Shown here one piece after another: positions 1-6,909 of a DNA stretch of 9,903 nucleotides. Position 1 is the stretch's first letter. Each line of letters begins with the position of its first letter. Below the pieces are notes generated by a model, which made no database searches, had not been told where the DNA came from, and worked only from the letters and a program-made list of their open reading frames with translations. This DNA is from Acidobacteriota bacterium (lineage in GTDB: Bacteria; Acidobacteriota; Terriglobia; Acidiferrales; UBA7541), in contig PMOV01000192.1 of assembly GCA_003161195.1 (NCBI GenBank), forward strand, positions 1 to 9,903, in the 5' to 3' direction. The translations under genes and the position numbers were made by a program.

Positions 1-1
1 G

Positions 2-241
2 CTGCTGGTGATGGATGCGACGACCGGGCAGAACGGCTTGGCGCAGGCGCGGGAGTTTACCAGTGTGGTGGGCGTGACCGGAATTATTCTTACCAAGCTG
101 GACGGCACGGCCAAAGGCGGGATCGTGGTAGCGATTGCCCGCGAATTGAAATTGCCGATTCGGTTTGTGGGCACCGGGGAGCAGATCAACGATATGGTGC
201 CGTTTGACGCTGAGACGTACGCTAATTCCCTCTTCGATTGA
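2..241 (+). CDS. ftsY: Signal recognition particle receptor FtsY, C-terminal part (5' end outside window)
   Basis: FtsY is the membrane-associated SRP-GTPase that receives signal-recognition-particle/ribosome complexes and hands them to the SecYEG translocon. Only about the last 79 residues are present; the reading frame is open to the left edge, so the gene starts upstream. Visible are the DATTGQNG motif typical of the SRP GTPase NG domain, the TKLDGTAKGG motif (the G4 guanine-specificity element plus the SRP-type continuation), and the G5-region sequence FVGTGE followed by the closing DMVPFDAETYANSLFD, which is the usual FtsY C-terminus. The stop is TGA at 239-241. ribD follows 30 bp later on the same strand, so cotranscription is plausible. 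SRP54/Ffh shares the fold but carries an extra M domain after this point, which is absent here, so FtsY is the better call. Confidence 0.95.
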   Translation: MLVMDATTGQNGLAQAREFTSVVGVTGIILTKLDGTAKGGIVVAIARELKLPIRFVGTGEQINDMVPFDAETYANSLFD

Positions 242-271
242 TCCTGTAAATTCCTGAGGACTGTTAAGACT

Positions 272-1492
272 GTGGACGCGCACGACACTCGCTTCATGCA
301 GCATGCGCTGGATTTGGCGCGCAAGGCTACGGGCCTGGCGAGTCCGAATCCGCTGGTGGGCTGCGTGATTGTGCAGAATGGCGAAATTATCGGGCAGGGA
401 TTTCACGAATACGATGGGCGGGCGCACGCGGAGGTGCTGGCGCTGCGTGCGACGGGCGAAAAGGCTCGCGGGGCTACGTTGTATGTGACGCTGGAGCCTT
501 GCAGTCACACGGGGCGGACGGGACCGTGCAGCGAGGCGATTATTGCGGCGGGTGTGAGCAAGGTGGTGGCGGCGATGCAGGATCCGAACCCGGCGGTGGC
601 GGGGCGCGGGTTTGAGAAGCTACGGGCGGCGGGCGTTCAGGTGCAGACGGGGTTGCTGGAGGATGAAGCGCGGAAGATGAATGAGGCGTTTGCTTGCTGG
701 ATTACAACGGGGCAGCCGTTTGTGACGCTGAAATCGGCGTTGACGCTGGATGGGCAGTTGGCGTTGCCGGCGGCGGAGGCGAGGAGCGGCGGGAAAGCGC
801 ATGGGCATGCGGCTTTGCACGACGCGACGGCTGGTGGCGGAGCGATTAGTGGGGGGTCGGGCAAATCGAGCGTTACGTGGATTACTTCGGAAGAGTCGCG
901 GGCGGAGGTACACCGCATGCGGCATGCTTCGGACGCGCTGCTGACGGGGATTGGCACGATACTGGCGGACAATCCTTTGCTGACGGACCGCAGCGGGTTG
1001 CCACGACGACGGCGATTACTGCGCGTGATTCTAGACAGCGAACTGAAGCTGGCTGAAGAGTCGCGCATCGTACGGACGGTGGACGAGGATTTGCTGATTT
1101 TTACGCGGACGCCGCTGAGGGCACCGCGCGCGCGGAAGCTGGCGGAAGCCGGGGTAAAGCTGGTGCGGGTACGAAAGCCGGAGGGAGGCGTGGAGCTGGG
1201 AAGCGATGCGGGCATCGACCTGCAGGAAGTGCTGGAGGAACTGGGGCGGCGCGAGGTGTTGAGCGTGCTGCTCGAGGCTGGGCCGCGGCTGAATGGCGCG
1301 GCGCTGGCGGCGGGCGTGGTGCATAAACTGGCGCTATTTTATGCGCCGAGGATTGCGGGCGGCGGTACGGTGCCATTCGCCAGCGCGGATGGCGCGAAGA
1401 AGCATGGCGCGCTGCATAATACCAGCGTGCGGACGATTGGACCGGATTTTCTGGTGGAAGGATATTGCAAGAATGTTTACGGGAATTATTGA
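272..1492 (+). CDS. ribD: Bifunctional riboflavin biosynthesis protein RibD (deaminase/reductase)
   Basis: RibD deaminates the pyrimidine intermediate made from GTP and then reduces its ribosyl side chain with NADPH, the second and third steps of cytosolic riboflavin synthesis. The 406-residue product has an N-terminal zinc deaminase domain (about 1-145) with SPNPLVGCVIV, the H52-A-E54 zinc/catalytic triad and a second zinc motif with C77 and C86 (EPCSHTGRTGPC). The C-terminal reductase domain (about 148-406) has LKSALTLDG, WITSEESR, GIGTILADNPLLTDR and a late LLEAGPRLNGAAL. The protein is about 30-40 residues longer than usual because of a Gly/Ala/His-rich insert at about 163-201, between LDG and WITSEE. 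The GTG start at 272 is preceded by TGAGGA (255-260) at suitable spacing; the next ATG is only eight codons in. The stop overlaps the start of ribE by 20 bp, indicating coupled expression. Confidence 0.95.
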   Translation: MDAHDTRFMQHALDLARKATGLASPNPLVGCVIVQNGEIIGQGFHEYDGRAHAEVLALRATGEKARGATLYVTLEPCSHTGRTGPCSEAIIAAGVSKVVAAMQDPNPAVAGRGFEKLRAAGVQVQTGLLEDEARKMNEAFACWITTGQPFVTLKSALTLDGQLALPAAEARSGGKAHGHAALHDATAGGGAISGGSGKSSVTWITSEESRAEVHRMRHASDALLTGIGTILADNPLLTDRSGLPRRRRLLRVILDSELKLAEESRIVRTVDEDLLIFTRTPLRAPRARKLAEAGVKLVRVRKPEGGVELGSDAGIDLQEVLEELGRREVLSVLLEAGPRLNGAALAAGVVHKLALFYAPRIAGGGTVPFASADGAKKHGALHNTSVRTIGPDFLVEGYCKNVYGNY

Positions 1493-2156
1493 GCATTTGG
1501 GGACGATCGAGATGCTGGAGATTCGGCCCGAGGGGAATAACGCCGGGGGGCGGATCAGCATTCATGCCCCGACATTGGCGCCTACGGTTTCCGTATCACA
1601 AAGCGTGGCGGTGAATGGGTGCTGCCTGACGGTGGTTTCGGTTAGCAAGAGGAGTTTTGGTGCGGATTTGAGTGCGGAGACGATTCGCAAGACGTCGTTC
1701 GGGGCGGAGCCGCGCGTTTTGAAACCGGGCGCGCAGGTGAATCTGGAGGCGGCGCTTACGGCGGGCAAGGAATTCGGCGGGCACATCGTGCAAGGGCATG
1801 TGGATACGACCGGGCGGGTGACGAAACTGGAACGCGAGGGGGATAGTTGGTGGCTGGGTGTGGAGGTGCCGGAGGAGTTTGCGCGGTATGTGGTGCCGCA
1901 AGGGTCGATCACGATAGACGGGATCAGTTTGACGGTGGCGAAGTGGGGCCAGCGTGTGGCGAAGATCGCGATTATTCCGTATACGTATGCAAATACGAAT
2001 TTGAGCATGAGAAAAATTGGGGATGCGGTGAATTTGGAGGCGGATATTTTGGGGAAGTATATTGAACAGCATCTGGCGGCGCGGGAAAAGGCGAGCGCGG
2101 TGGCGGAAGCGAAGGCGGGATTGACGGTTGCGAAGTTGGTTGAGCAGGGGTGGTGA
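1473..2156 (+). CDS. ribE: Riboflavin synthase alpha subunit
   Basis: Riboflavin synthase converts two molecules of 6,7-dimethyl-8-ribityllumazine into riboflavin plus a pyrimidine that is recycled. The ATG at 1473 gives MFTGIIEHLG, the near-invariant N-terminus of the family; the open frame extends further upstream inside ribD, but that extension is not homologous. The 227-residue product shows the two tandem lumazine-binding barrels: the first (about 1-97) with SVAVNGCCLTV and ADLSAETIRKTSFG, the second (about 98-200) with GGHIVQGHVDTTG, QGSITIDGISLTV, an IPYTYANTNL segment and VNLEADILGKYIEQ. The last ~25 residues (from AREKASAVAEAKAG) are a charged/alanine-rich tail beyond the usual core. 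A purine-rich GGAAGG lies about a dozen bases before the start, within ribD. The genes for lumazine synthase and RibBA are not in the window. Confidence 0.95.
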   Translation: MFTGIIEHLGTIEMLEIRPEGNNAGGRISIHAPTLAPTVSVSQSVAVNGCCLTVVSVSKRSFGADLSAETIRKTSFGAEPRVLKPGAQVNLEAALTAGKEFGGHIVQGHVDTTGRVTKLEREGDSWWLGVEVPEEFARYVVPQGSITIDGISLTVAKWGQRVAKIAIIPYTYANTNLSMRKIGDAVNLEADILGKYIEQHLAAREKASAVAEAKAGLTVAKLVEQGW

Positions 2157-2320
2157 TTATTGCTTAGGAAGTTAGCGTGAGAATGCGAATTTTTATTGAT
2201 GGAAGAAGTGGCGAGTGGCGAGTGATGAGTGGCGAGTCAAATACCGACCAACGCGGATTGAACTTCGGCCCTCGCGAAGAGCGATCAGGCGACCCGCGCG
2301 CGTAGCTGTCTTAAACTTGG
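2157..2320. other. Gap between convergent ribE and permease genes
   Basis: This 164-bp stretch separates the stop codons of two convergent genes. Apart from the 7-bp tandem repeat at 2207-2237, I see only a weak dyad, CTTCG at 2263-2267 with CGAAG at 2275-2279. It has no T-run on either side and does not make a convincing intrinsic terminator for either gene. Short open frames here lack homology-like features and a good ribosome site. Confidence 0.5.
2207..2237. repeat. 7-bp tandem repeat, AGTGGCG units
   Basis: Four and a half copies of a 7-base unit lie head to tail: AGTGGCG, AGTGGCG, AGTGATG, AGTGGCG, then AGT. One unit has two substitutions (GC to AT). It lies in non-coding DNA between convergent genes, about 50 bp after ribE ends. 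Such arrays usually change length by replication slippage. No coding or regulatory role is evident. Confidence 0.8.
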
Positions 2321-3781
2321 TCAAGCGGATTCGCGGGCTTTGGCGCGGGCGCCGCGGTAATAGAGGATTAGGCCCAGGCCTACGGAAATTACTGTGCCGC
2401 TTACTAATTTTACGGTGAAGAGGAATTTATTCGAGCTGCTGCCTGGGGGAACGAAAGAGAGGGCGATGCCGCCCACGGTGACGATGAAGCCGGTGCCACC
2501 GGCTAGCCAGACGCCGAATTTGCCGCCGGGGATTAGGACGGAGCGCGGGTCGGCGGCGCGATCGGGGCGGCCTGCTAGTTTGATCACGGCGGCATACATG
2601 TAGAGAAATGGGATGAAGTAGAGGATAGTGGCGGCGTCGACCAGGATTTGGTAGGCGCCGCTGGTGGTTTCGTTGATGTTGCTGGCCAGAAGTAGCGCCA
2701 GCGAGAGACCGCCTTGCACCAGGATGGAGATGTACGGCGTGTGCCAGGTGGGATGCACCTTTCCGAAGGCTTTGGGAAGATAGCGGTCGATGCCCACGAT
2801 GAAGGGGACACGGGCGATGCCTGCGACCGTGGTGCCGATGCCGCCGGCGTTGCCGAAGGTGACCAGGAATGCGGCGATCATGCCGAGCAGGCCGATTTTC
2901 AATACTTCCGAGCCAACCGCTAGCGCTTGATAAACGCCTGAGCTGGGATCGACCTTTGCGTCCTGCATGATGAATAGGACGGCGAATGTGCCGAGGATGT
3001 AGATGATGGCGATTAAAACGCCGGAGCTCCAGATGGCGCGGGAGATGGTGCGGCGAGCGTCGCGGATTTCGTCGCTCATGGCGGAGACCAGTTCGAGGCC
3101 GGCGAAGGCGAAGAGGATTTGCGGCCAGAAATTTACGGTGTCCCAATTCCAGTTGGGCAGGATGTTGCCCCAGGTGAAATGCGTGACGCTGCCGAAGCGC
3201 AGCCAGACGGCTACGCCGGTGCCGACGAGGAGCAGCAGCGGGATGTAAGTCATCACGCCGCCGGCGTTTTGCAGCCACTTGCCGATGTTCAGGCCGACTA
3301 TGTTCATGCCTACGGCGACCAGCAACAGCAATAGCGAACCGCCTAACAGAAATGGACGATTCTGCGCGAGGTGGCCCCACTTGCTGCCGCCGATGTACGC
3401 GCCCATGGAAGCGCTGGCCATTAGCAATCCCGGGAAATAAAAGATGGAATAGATCCAGTAGGTCCAGCCGGCCACGAAACCGTGAAAATCACCAAAGGCT
3501 TCCTTGGACCAGATGTAGAGACCGCCTTCGTGCGGGAAGCGCGTGGAGAGTTCGGTGATCACAAACGCCGTGGGGACGAAAAAAACTACCGCGGAGAGGA
3601 TCCAGAGGCTGATGGAGGAGGTGCCGTTGTGGGCGGCGGCGGCGATCCAACGGGGGCCGAGGACCGCGGCGATGTTGAAGAGCAGGACGTCCCAAAAGCC
3701 CATTTCTTTGCGGAGCTGTTTGATCGGGTCGGGCGTGGCGTTGGCGTTTGCTTCTGAGGGTGGCAGCGCCGGCGCGGTCAA
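2321..3781 (-). CDS. APC-superfamily amino acid permease
   Basis: This is a predicted inner-membrane amino acid transporter of the amino acid/polyamine/organocation superfamily; the substrate cannot be read from sequence. The 486-residue protein has about 12 hydrophobic segments after a ~25-residue Pro/Ala-rich cytoplasmic leader. Family signatures are FPHEGGLYIWSKEAFG near residue 85, before a GFVAGW segment, and the TM6-region pattern FAFAGLELVSAMSDE followed by a loop with ISRAI, which matches the APC F-x-G-x-E...E motif. The C-terminus is short and basic. The start taken is TTG at 3779-3781, whose TTGA overlaps the TGA stop of the upstream ATPase gene, a layout expected for translational coupling. 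The first internal ATG (residue 27, MGFWD) sits right before TM1 and is an alternative start. It is last in the five-gene minus-strand run. Glutamate/GABA antiporter-like members look closest by eye, but this is not firm. Confidence 0.88.
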   Translation of the reverse strand: MTAPALPPSEANANATPDPIKQLRKEMGFWDVLLFNIAAVLGPRWIAAAAHNGTSSISLWILSAVVFFVPTAFVITELSTRFPHEGGLYIWSKEAFGDFHGFVAGWTYWIYSIFYFPGLLMASASMGAYIGGSKWGHLAQNRPFLLGGSLLLLLVAVGMNIVGLNIGKWLQNAGGVMTYIPLLLLVGTGVAVWLRFGSVTHFTWGNILPNWNWDTVNFWPQILFAFAGLELVSAMSDEIRDARRTISRAIWSSGVLIAIIYILGTFAVLFIMQDAKVDPSSGVYQALAVGSEVLKIGLLGMIAAFLVTFGNAGGIGTTVAGIARVPFIVGIDRYLPKAFGKVHPTWHTPYISILVQGGLSLALLLASNINETTSGAYQILVDAATILYFIPFLYMYAAVIKLAGRPDRAADPRSVLIPGGKFGVWLAGGTGFIVTVGGIALSFVPPGSSSNKFLFTVKLVSGTVISVGLGLILYYRGARAKARESA

Positions 3782-4665
3782 AGGGTCACGTCCAGGGCGG
3801 GGATAAGTTCATCCTGCATACGGAAATTGTGGAGGAAGGGGTCTTTGGAATTTTCGAAGGCGCCCCAGGAATCGAAGACCGTGGCTTTGCCTTCTTGCAG
3901 GAAGACGATGGTGTCGGCAAGTTTTTTGGCAAGGTGAGTGTCGTGCGTGACGACGATAGAGGTGCGGCGGAAGGATTCTTTGAGGCGCAGGATGAGGTTG
4001 CCAGTGTGGTCGGCCATGATGGGATCGACCATGGTGGTGGGTTCGTCGTAAAGAATGGCTTCGGGATTTTGCGCGAGGGCGCGGGCGATGGCGACGGCGC
4101 GACGCAGGCCGGTGGAGAGTTCGCCGGGCAATTTATCCAGGACGTGATCGACTTCGAGCGTGCGGGCGTATTTTTCGACGTAGGCATCGATGTCGTCGGG
4201 ATTCATGTTGGATTGCTCGAGGGGGAAGGCGATATTTTCGCGAACGGTGAGAGAGTCGAAGAGCGCGCCGGACTGGAAGACCATGGTGACTTTGAGGCGG
4301 ACTTTTTCAAATTGCGCTTCGCTGTAGTTGGTGACGTCTTCGCCGTCGATGAAGACCTGGCCGCTATCGGGCTTGAGGAAGCCCATAAGAATTTTCAAGG
4401 TGACGGATTTGCCCACGCCGCTGCGGCCCATGATGACGCAGGTCTGGCCGCGCTTGACAACGAAGCTGACGTCGTGGAGGACCATGCGATCATCGAAGCC
4501 TTTGTTTATATCGCGAAATTCGAAGAAGGTTTCGTTGGAGGAGGCGTTTTGCGTGGCGCCGCTGCTGGAACCGGGGGCCGCGGGCGCGTCCAAGGGTGCA
4601 ATAGGGAGATCGTCCGGCGGCAGCGGGACCCACTGGTTGGGTGGCTGAGTGTTGGGGTCGCTCAC
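3778..4665 (-). CDS. ABC transporter ATP-binding protein, MlaF/Ttg2A-like
   Basis: This is a cytoplasmic ATPase subunit that would power an ABC transporter, most like the Mla (Ttg2A/YrbF) family that moves phospholipids or other hydrophobic molecules between membranes. The 295-residue protein begins with a ~45-residue Pro/Ala/Ser-rich extension not usual in the family, then a complete nucleotide-binding domain: Walker A GRSGVGKS (80-87), Q-loop in FQSGALFDSLTVREN (Q131), the signature as LSTGL (183-187, canonical LSGGQ/M), Walker B ILYDEP with E208, D-loop TTMVDP instead of the common TTGLDP, and H-loop H241. The FQSGALFDSLTV block is characteristic of Mla ATPases. The start is GTG at 4665, 16 bp after the mobA-like stop, with GGAG upstream. 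No MlaE permease or MCE protein is in the window. It overlaps the permease gene by 4 bp, but APC permeases do not use ABC ATPases, so that pair is not a transporter complex. Confidence 0.88.
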   Translation of the reverse strand: MSDPNTQPPNQWVPLPPDDLPIAPLDAPAAPGSSSGATQNASSNETFFEFRDINKGFDDRMVLHDVSFVVKRGQTCVIMGRSGVGKSVTLKILMGFLKPDSGQVFIDGEDVTNYSEAQFEKVRLKVTMVFQSGALFDSLTVRENIAFPLEQSNMNPDDIDAYVEKYARTLEVDHVLDKLPGELSTGLRRAVAIARALAQNPEAILYDEPTTMVDPIMADHTGNLILRLKESFRRTSIVVTHDTHLAKKLADTIVFLQEGKATVFDSWGAFENSKDPFLHNFRMQDELIPALDVTL

Positions 4666-4681
4666 GTAGATTCTGACTCCA

Positions 4682-5314
4682 TCATGGAGACTCGATTATG
4701 CGTTGGGCATCGGCGTAATCTTCGGCCGTGTTCATGTTCCAAAAAAGGCGCCCTGCGCTATCAAATCGTTTCCAATGCGGCTCGTCAAGGACTTCCGCGC
4801 GGAGGAGTGCGATGGCTTGGGTGACTCTGCGGACGCCGCGGGAGAAGGCGGGCTCGAGAGCGGCCGCTGCGGTGGTGCGCCAGGCGGCGCAAAGTGGCTC
4901 GAGGCCGTGCGTTGATTGGGGGACAACGACATCGGCAGGGCTGGCGGTGGCGCGTTGCGCTAGATAGGTTAGCCAGTCGTGCGTGAGGAAGGGCATGTCG
5001 CAACTTACGATTAAATTCCAAGCCGGAATGCCGGGGAGGTTGCGCGTGTGCTGGAGCGCGGTGATGATGCCGCCTAGCGGGCCTTCGCCGGGCCAGAGAT
5101 CGTCGAGCGCGGCGACGGCGAGATCTTGGTAACGCGCCGGGGGCGCGACAACGACGGCGGCCGTGCCGGTTACGCCGGAGACGAGATCGGCCATGCGTGA
5201 CAACATGGGGCGACCGGCGAAGAGTGCCCGGGCTTTGTCTTGCCCGAAGCGCGTGCTGCCGCCGCCGGCCATGACGTAACCGGCGAGGCTGGGTGGAGAT
5301 TGCTCGTTGTTCAT
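4682..5314 (-). CDS. mobA: MobA-like molybdenum cofactor guanylyltransferase
   Basis: MobA attaches GMP from GTP to molybdopterin, making the guanine dinucleotide form of the molybdenum cofactor used by DMSO-reductase-family enzymes. The 210-residue product has the nucleotidyltransferase fold markers in order: N-terminal MAGGGSTRFGQDKA (15-28, nucleotide-binding loop with the DK pair), GEGPLGGI, the metal-binding Asp in VSCDMPFL, a LEPLCAAW segment, and the C-terminal FWNMNTAEDY, equivalent to the N-x-NTPED motif of MobA. Length is normal for MobA (about 190-215). The ATG start at 5314 lies 51 bp after the response-regulator stop, with a weak purine patch (AAAGAG) upstream. The related CTP-using MocA proteins share the fold, so base specificity is by resemblance only. 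No other molybdenum-cofactor gene is nearby, so its placement after a two-component system is unexplained. Confidence 0.85.
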   Translation of the reverse strand: MNNEQSPPSLAGYVMAGGGSTRFGQDKARALFAGRPMLSRMADLVSGVTGTAAVVVAPPARYQDLAVAALDDLWPGEGPLGGIITALQHTRNLPGIPAWNLIVSCDMPFLTHDWLTYLAQRATASPADVVVPQSTHGLEPLCAAWRTTAAAALEPAFSRGVRRVTQAIALLRAEVLDEPHWKRFDSAGRLFWNMNTAEDYADAQRIIESP

Positions 5315-5365
5315 TGTGCAAAACTCTTTACTTCGGGGTTCGTCACTTCGCTGTGCTCCGGGGTT

Positions 5366-6817
5366 TCATTGGGCCGTTGGGTCGTCTTCGAGTGCTTCAC
5401 GACCGGGGCGACGGATGGCTAGTTCGCGGAGCTTTTCCTGGAGACTCTGGCGATGCAGGCCGATGGTGGCGGCGGTGCGGGAGACGTTCCAATGGTGATC
5501 GCTGAGCTGTTTGGTCAAGTAGGCGACCTCGAACTTGCGTTTGGCTTCGCGAAAATCCTTTTCGGTTAGATCGACTCCGTTGGGCGCGGCATCCGCGAGC
5601 TGACGACGGGTGAGACTCCGGCCGCTCACGACCTCTAGCGGGAGATCAGCGACGTCGAGAGTGTCGCCACGTGCGAGCACTAGAGCGCGTTCGAGAACGT
5701 TTTTCAATTCGCGTACGTTGCCGGGCCAATCATAGCGCTCGAGGGCTGCGAGGGCTTCGCGCGTGAGGCGGGACGTGCTGGAGGCAGCGGTGGCGTTGCT
5801 CGAACTGGCACGACGTAGTTTCGCTCTGTGCATTTGTAAAAACGCTTCCGCAAGCAGCGGGATGTCTTCTTTGTGAGCGCGGAGAGGCGGCAAATCGATG
5901 GTAATTACGCGCAGGCGATAAAAAAGGTCTTCGCGGAATTTTCCGGCGCGAATTTCTGCGGGGAGGTCGCGATGGGTGGCGCTGATGACGCGCGCGTCCA
6001 CGGGGAAAGATTGCGAGCCGCCGAGGCGTTCGATGGTGCGATTTTCGAGCACGCGCAGAACTTTGGCTTGCGTGACGGGGTTCATGTCGCCGATTTCGTC
6101 GAGGAAAATGGTGCCGCCGTGGGCTTGTTCGAAGCGGCCCTTTTTCTGCTGTATGGCGCCGGTGAAGGCGCCGCGTTCGTAGCCGAAGAGTTCGGATTCG
6201 ATGAGCGTCTCCGGGAGTGCGGCGCAGTTTACGGCGACGTAGGGCTTGGCGGCGCGTGGGGAACGCGCGTGAATTTCTTGCGCGAGTAAATCCTTGCCGG
6301 TGCCGCTTTCGCCGAGGATCAGGACCGTGGAATCGGCGGCGGCTACGCGATCGGCCATTTCGAAGGCGCGACGCATCACCGCGGCGTTGCCGATCATTTG
6401 GCCGAACTGGCCTTCGGTGATGAGGCGGCGTTTTAGGACGTCGTTTTCTTTTTCGAGCGCCGAGAGCTTTAACAGATTGGCCACGCGCTGGCGGAGCTCT
6501 TCGAGTTCGAAGCCTTTTACAAGGTAGTCGGAGGCGCCTAGCTGCAGGGCTTCCACGGCGGTTTTGGCGGTATCCAAGGCGGAGATCATCAAGACGGGAA
6601 CTTCGCGCCCCTGTTCGCGTAGCCATTTCAGAAAAGAGAGGCCGTCTTCGTCTGGCATGACTACGTCGAGGAGCAGGAGGTCAGGTTCTTCGCGCGTGCA
6701 GAGTTCGCGAGCGGTTACCGCGGAGTCGGCCTCGACGACGCGGTAACGCGATTCTAGCGCGCGGCGGAGGCCGTAACGGGCGGCGGGTTCGTCGTCGATG
6801 ATTAGAATGGTTTTCAT
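5366..6817 (-). CDS. NtrC-family sigma-54-dependent response regulator
   Basis: This is a transcription activator that, once phosphorylated, remodels sigma-54 RNA polymerase using ATP. Three domains are clear in 483 residues. A receiver domain (1-118) has acidic pocket D8-D9, phosphoacceptor D51 in LLLLDVVMPDEDG, S79 and K101. An AAA+ domain (about 138-375) has Walker A GESGTGKD (169-176), the sigma-54 contact loop GAFTGA (216-221), Walker B TIFLDE (D240-E241), and FREDLFYRL with the expected arginines R295 and R301. A C-terminal Fis-type helix-turn-helix (about 435-470) includes NVSRTAATIGLHRQSL. K101 is followed by Gly instead of the usual Pro (VKGF). A Ser/Ala/Thr-rich stretch near 335-348 interrupts the AAA+ lid. 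The ATG at 6817 has GAGGGAA just upstream. It follows the histidine kinase gene by 92 bp and is surely its partner. Targets are unknown; I found no convincing -24/-12 promoter in the window. Confidence 0.94.
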   Translation of the reverse strand: MKTILIIDDEPAARYGLRRALESRYRVVEADSAVTARELCTREEPDLLLLDVVMPDEDGLSFLKWLREQGREVPVLMISALDTAKTAVEALQLGASDYLVKGFELEELRQRVANLLKLSALEKENDVLKRRLITEGQFGQMIGNAAVMRRAFEMADRVAAADSTVLILGESGTGKDLLAQEIHARSPRAAKPYVAVNCAALPETLIESELFGYERGAFTGAIQQKKGRFEQAHGGTIFLDEIGDMNPVTQAKVLRVLENRTIERLGGSQSFPVDARVISATHRDLPAEIRAGKFREDLFYRLRVITIDLPPLRAHKEDIPLLAEAFLQMHRAKLRRASSSNATAASSTSRLTREALAALERYDWPGNVRELKNVLERALVLARGDTLDVADLPLEVVSGRSLTRRQLADAAPNGVDLTEKDFREAKRKFEVAYLTKQLSDHHWNVSRTAATIGLHRQSLQEKLRELAIRRPGREALEDDPTAQ

Positions 6818-6838
6818 TTGTTCCCTCGTTTTTCGTTG

Positions 6839-6903
6839 TTAGGCCTCAAAAAGCGCCGGCCTCCCCGGTTTCACCGGGGCAGGCAGAAGGCGGCCGCTAC
6901 AAC
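6839..6903 (-). repeat. Hairpin repeat between kinase and regulator genes
   Basis: The 92-bp gap between the kinase stop and the regulator start holds a perfect 7-bp stem, CCCCGGT at 6863-6869 and ACCGGGG at 6873-6879, with a 3-base tip. On the transcribed minus strand the stem extends by GCCT/AGGC after one bulged G. The minus-strand left edge reads TGTAGCGGCCGCC (from 6901), similar to the left edge TGTAGTGGC of the repeat between groES and groEL. After the stem come CGGCGC and five Ts, so a weak attenuator is possible, though the T-run does not directly abut the main stem. It may set the kinase-to-regulator ratio or be an interspersed element. Confidence 0.55.
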
Positions 6904-6909
6904 AACTTG

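Noticed and set aside
952..966. Sigma-54-like sequence TGGCAC-N5-TGGC
   Set aside because: It lies within ribD and encodes the conserved reductase motif GIGTILADNP; the -12 part is imperfect, so chance is the simpler explanation.
637..1215. Minus-strand open frame of 192 codons inside ribD
   Set aside because: Antisense shadow of ribD; composition is Ser/Arg/Pro-rich and no motif or ribosome site supports it.
1293..1472. N-terminal extension of riboflavin synthase to an upstream ATG
   Set aside because: The extension overlaps ribD and is Arg-rich; the family begins almost invariably with MFTGIIE, found at 1473.
2263..2279. CTTCG/CGAAG stem as terminator of ribE or the permease gene
   Set aside because: Only five base pairs, a 7-base loop and no T-run on either side.
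3748..4824. Long plus-strand open frame (358 codons) opposite the ABC ATPase and the end of mobA
   Set aside because: It mirrors the real minus-strand genes in a high-GC region; its translation is Gly/Val/Asp/Glu-rich without domain motifs, while the opposite strand carries complete Walker and signature motifs.
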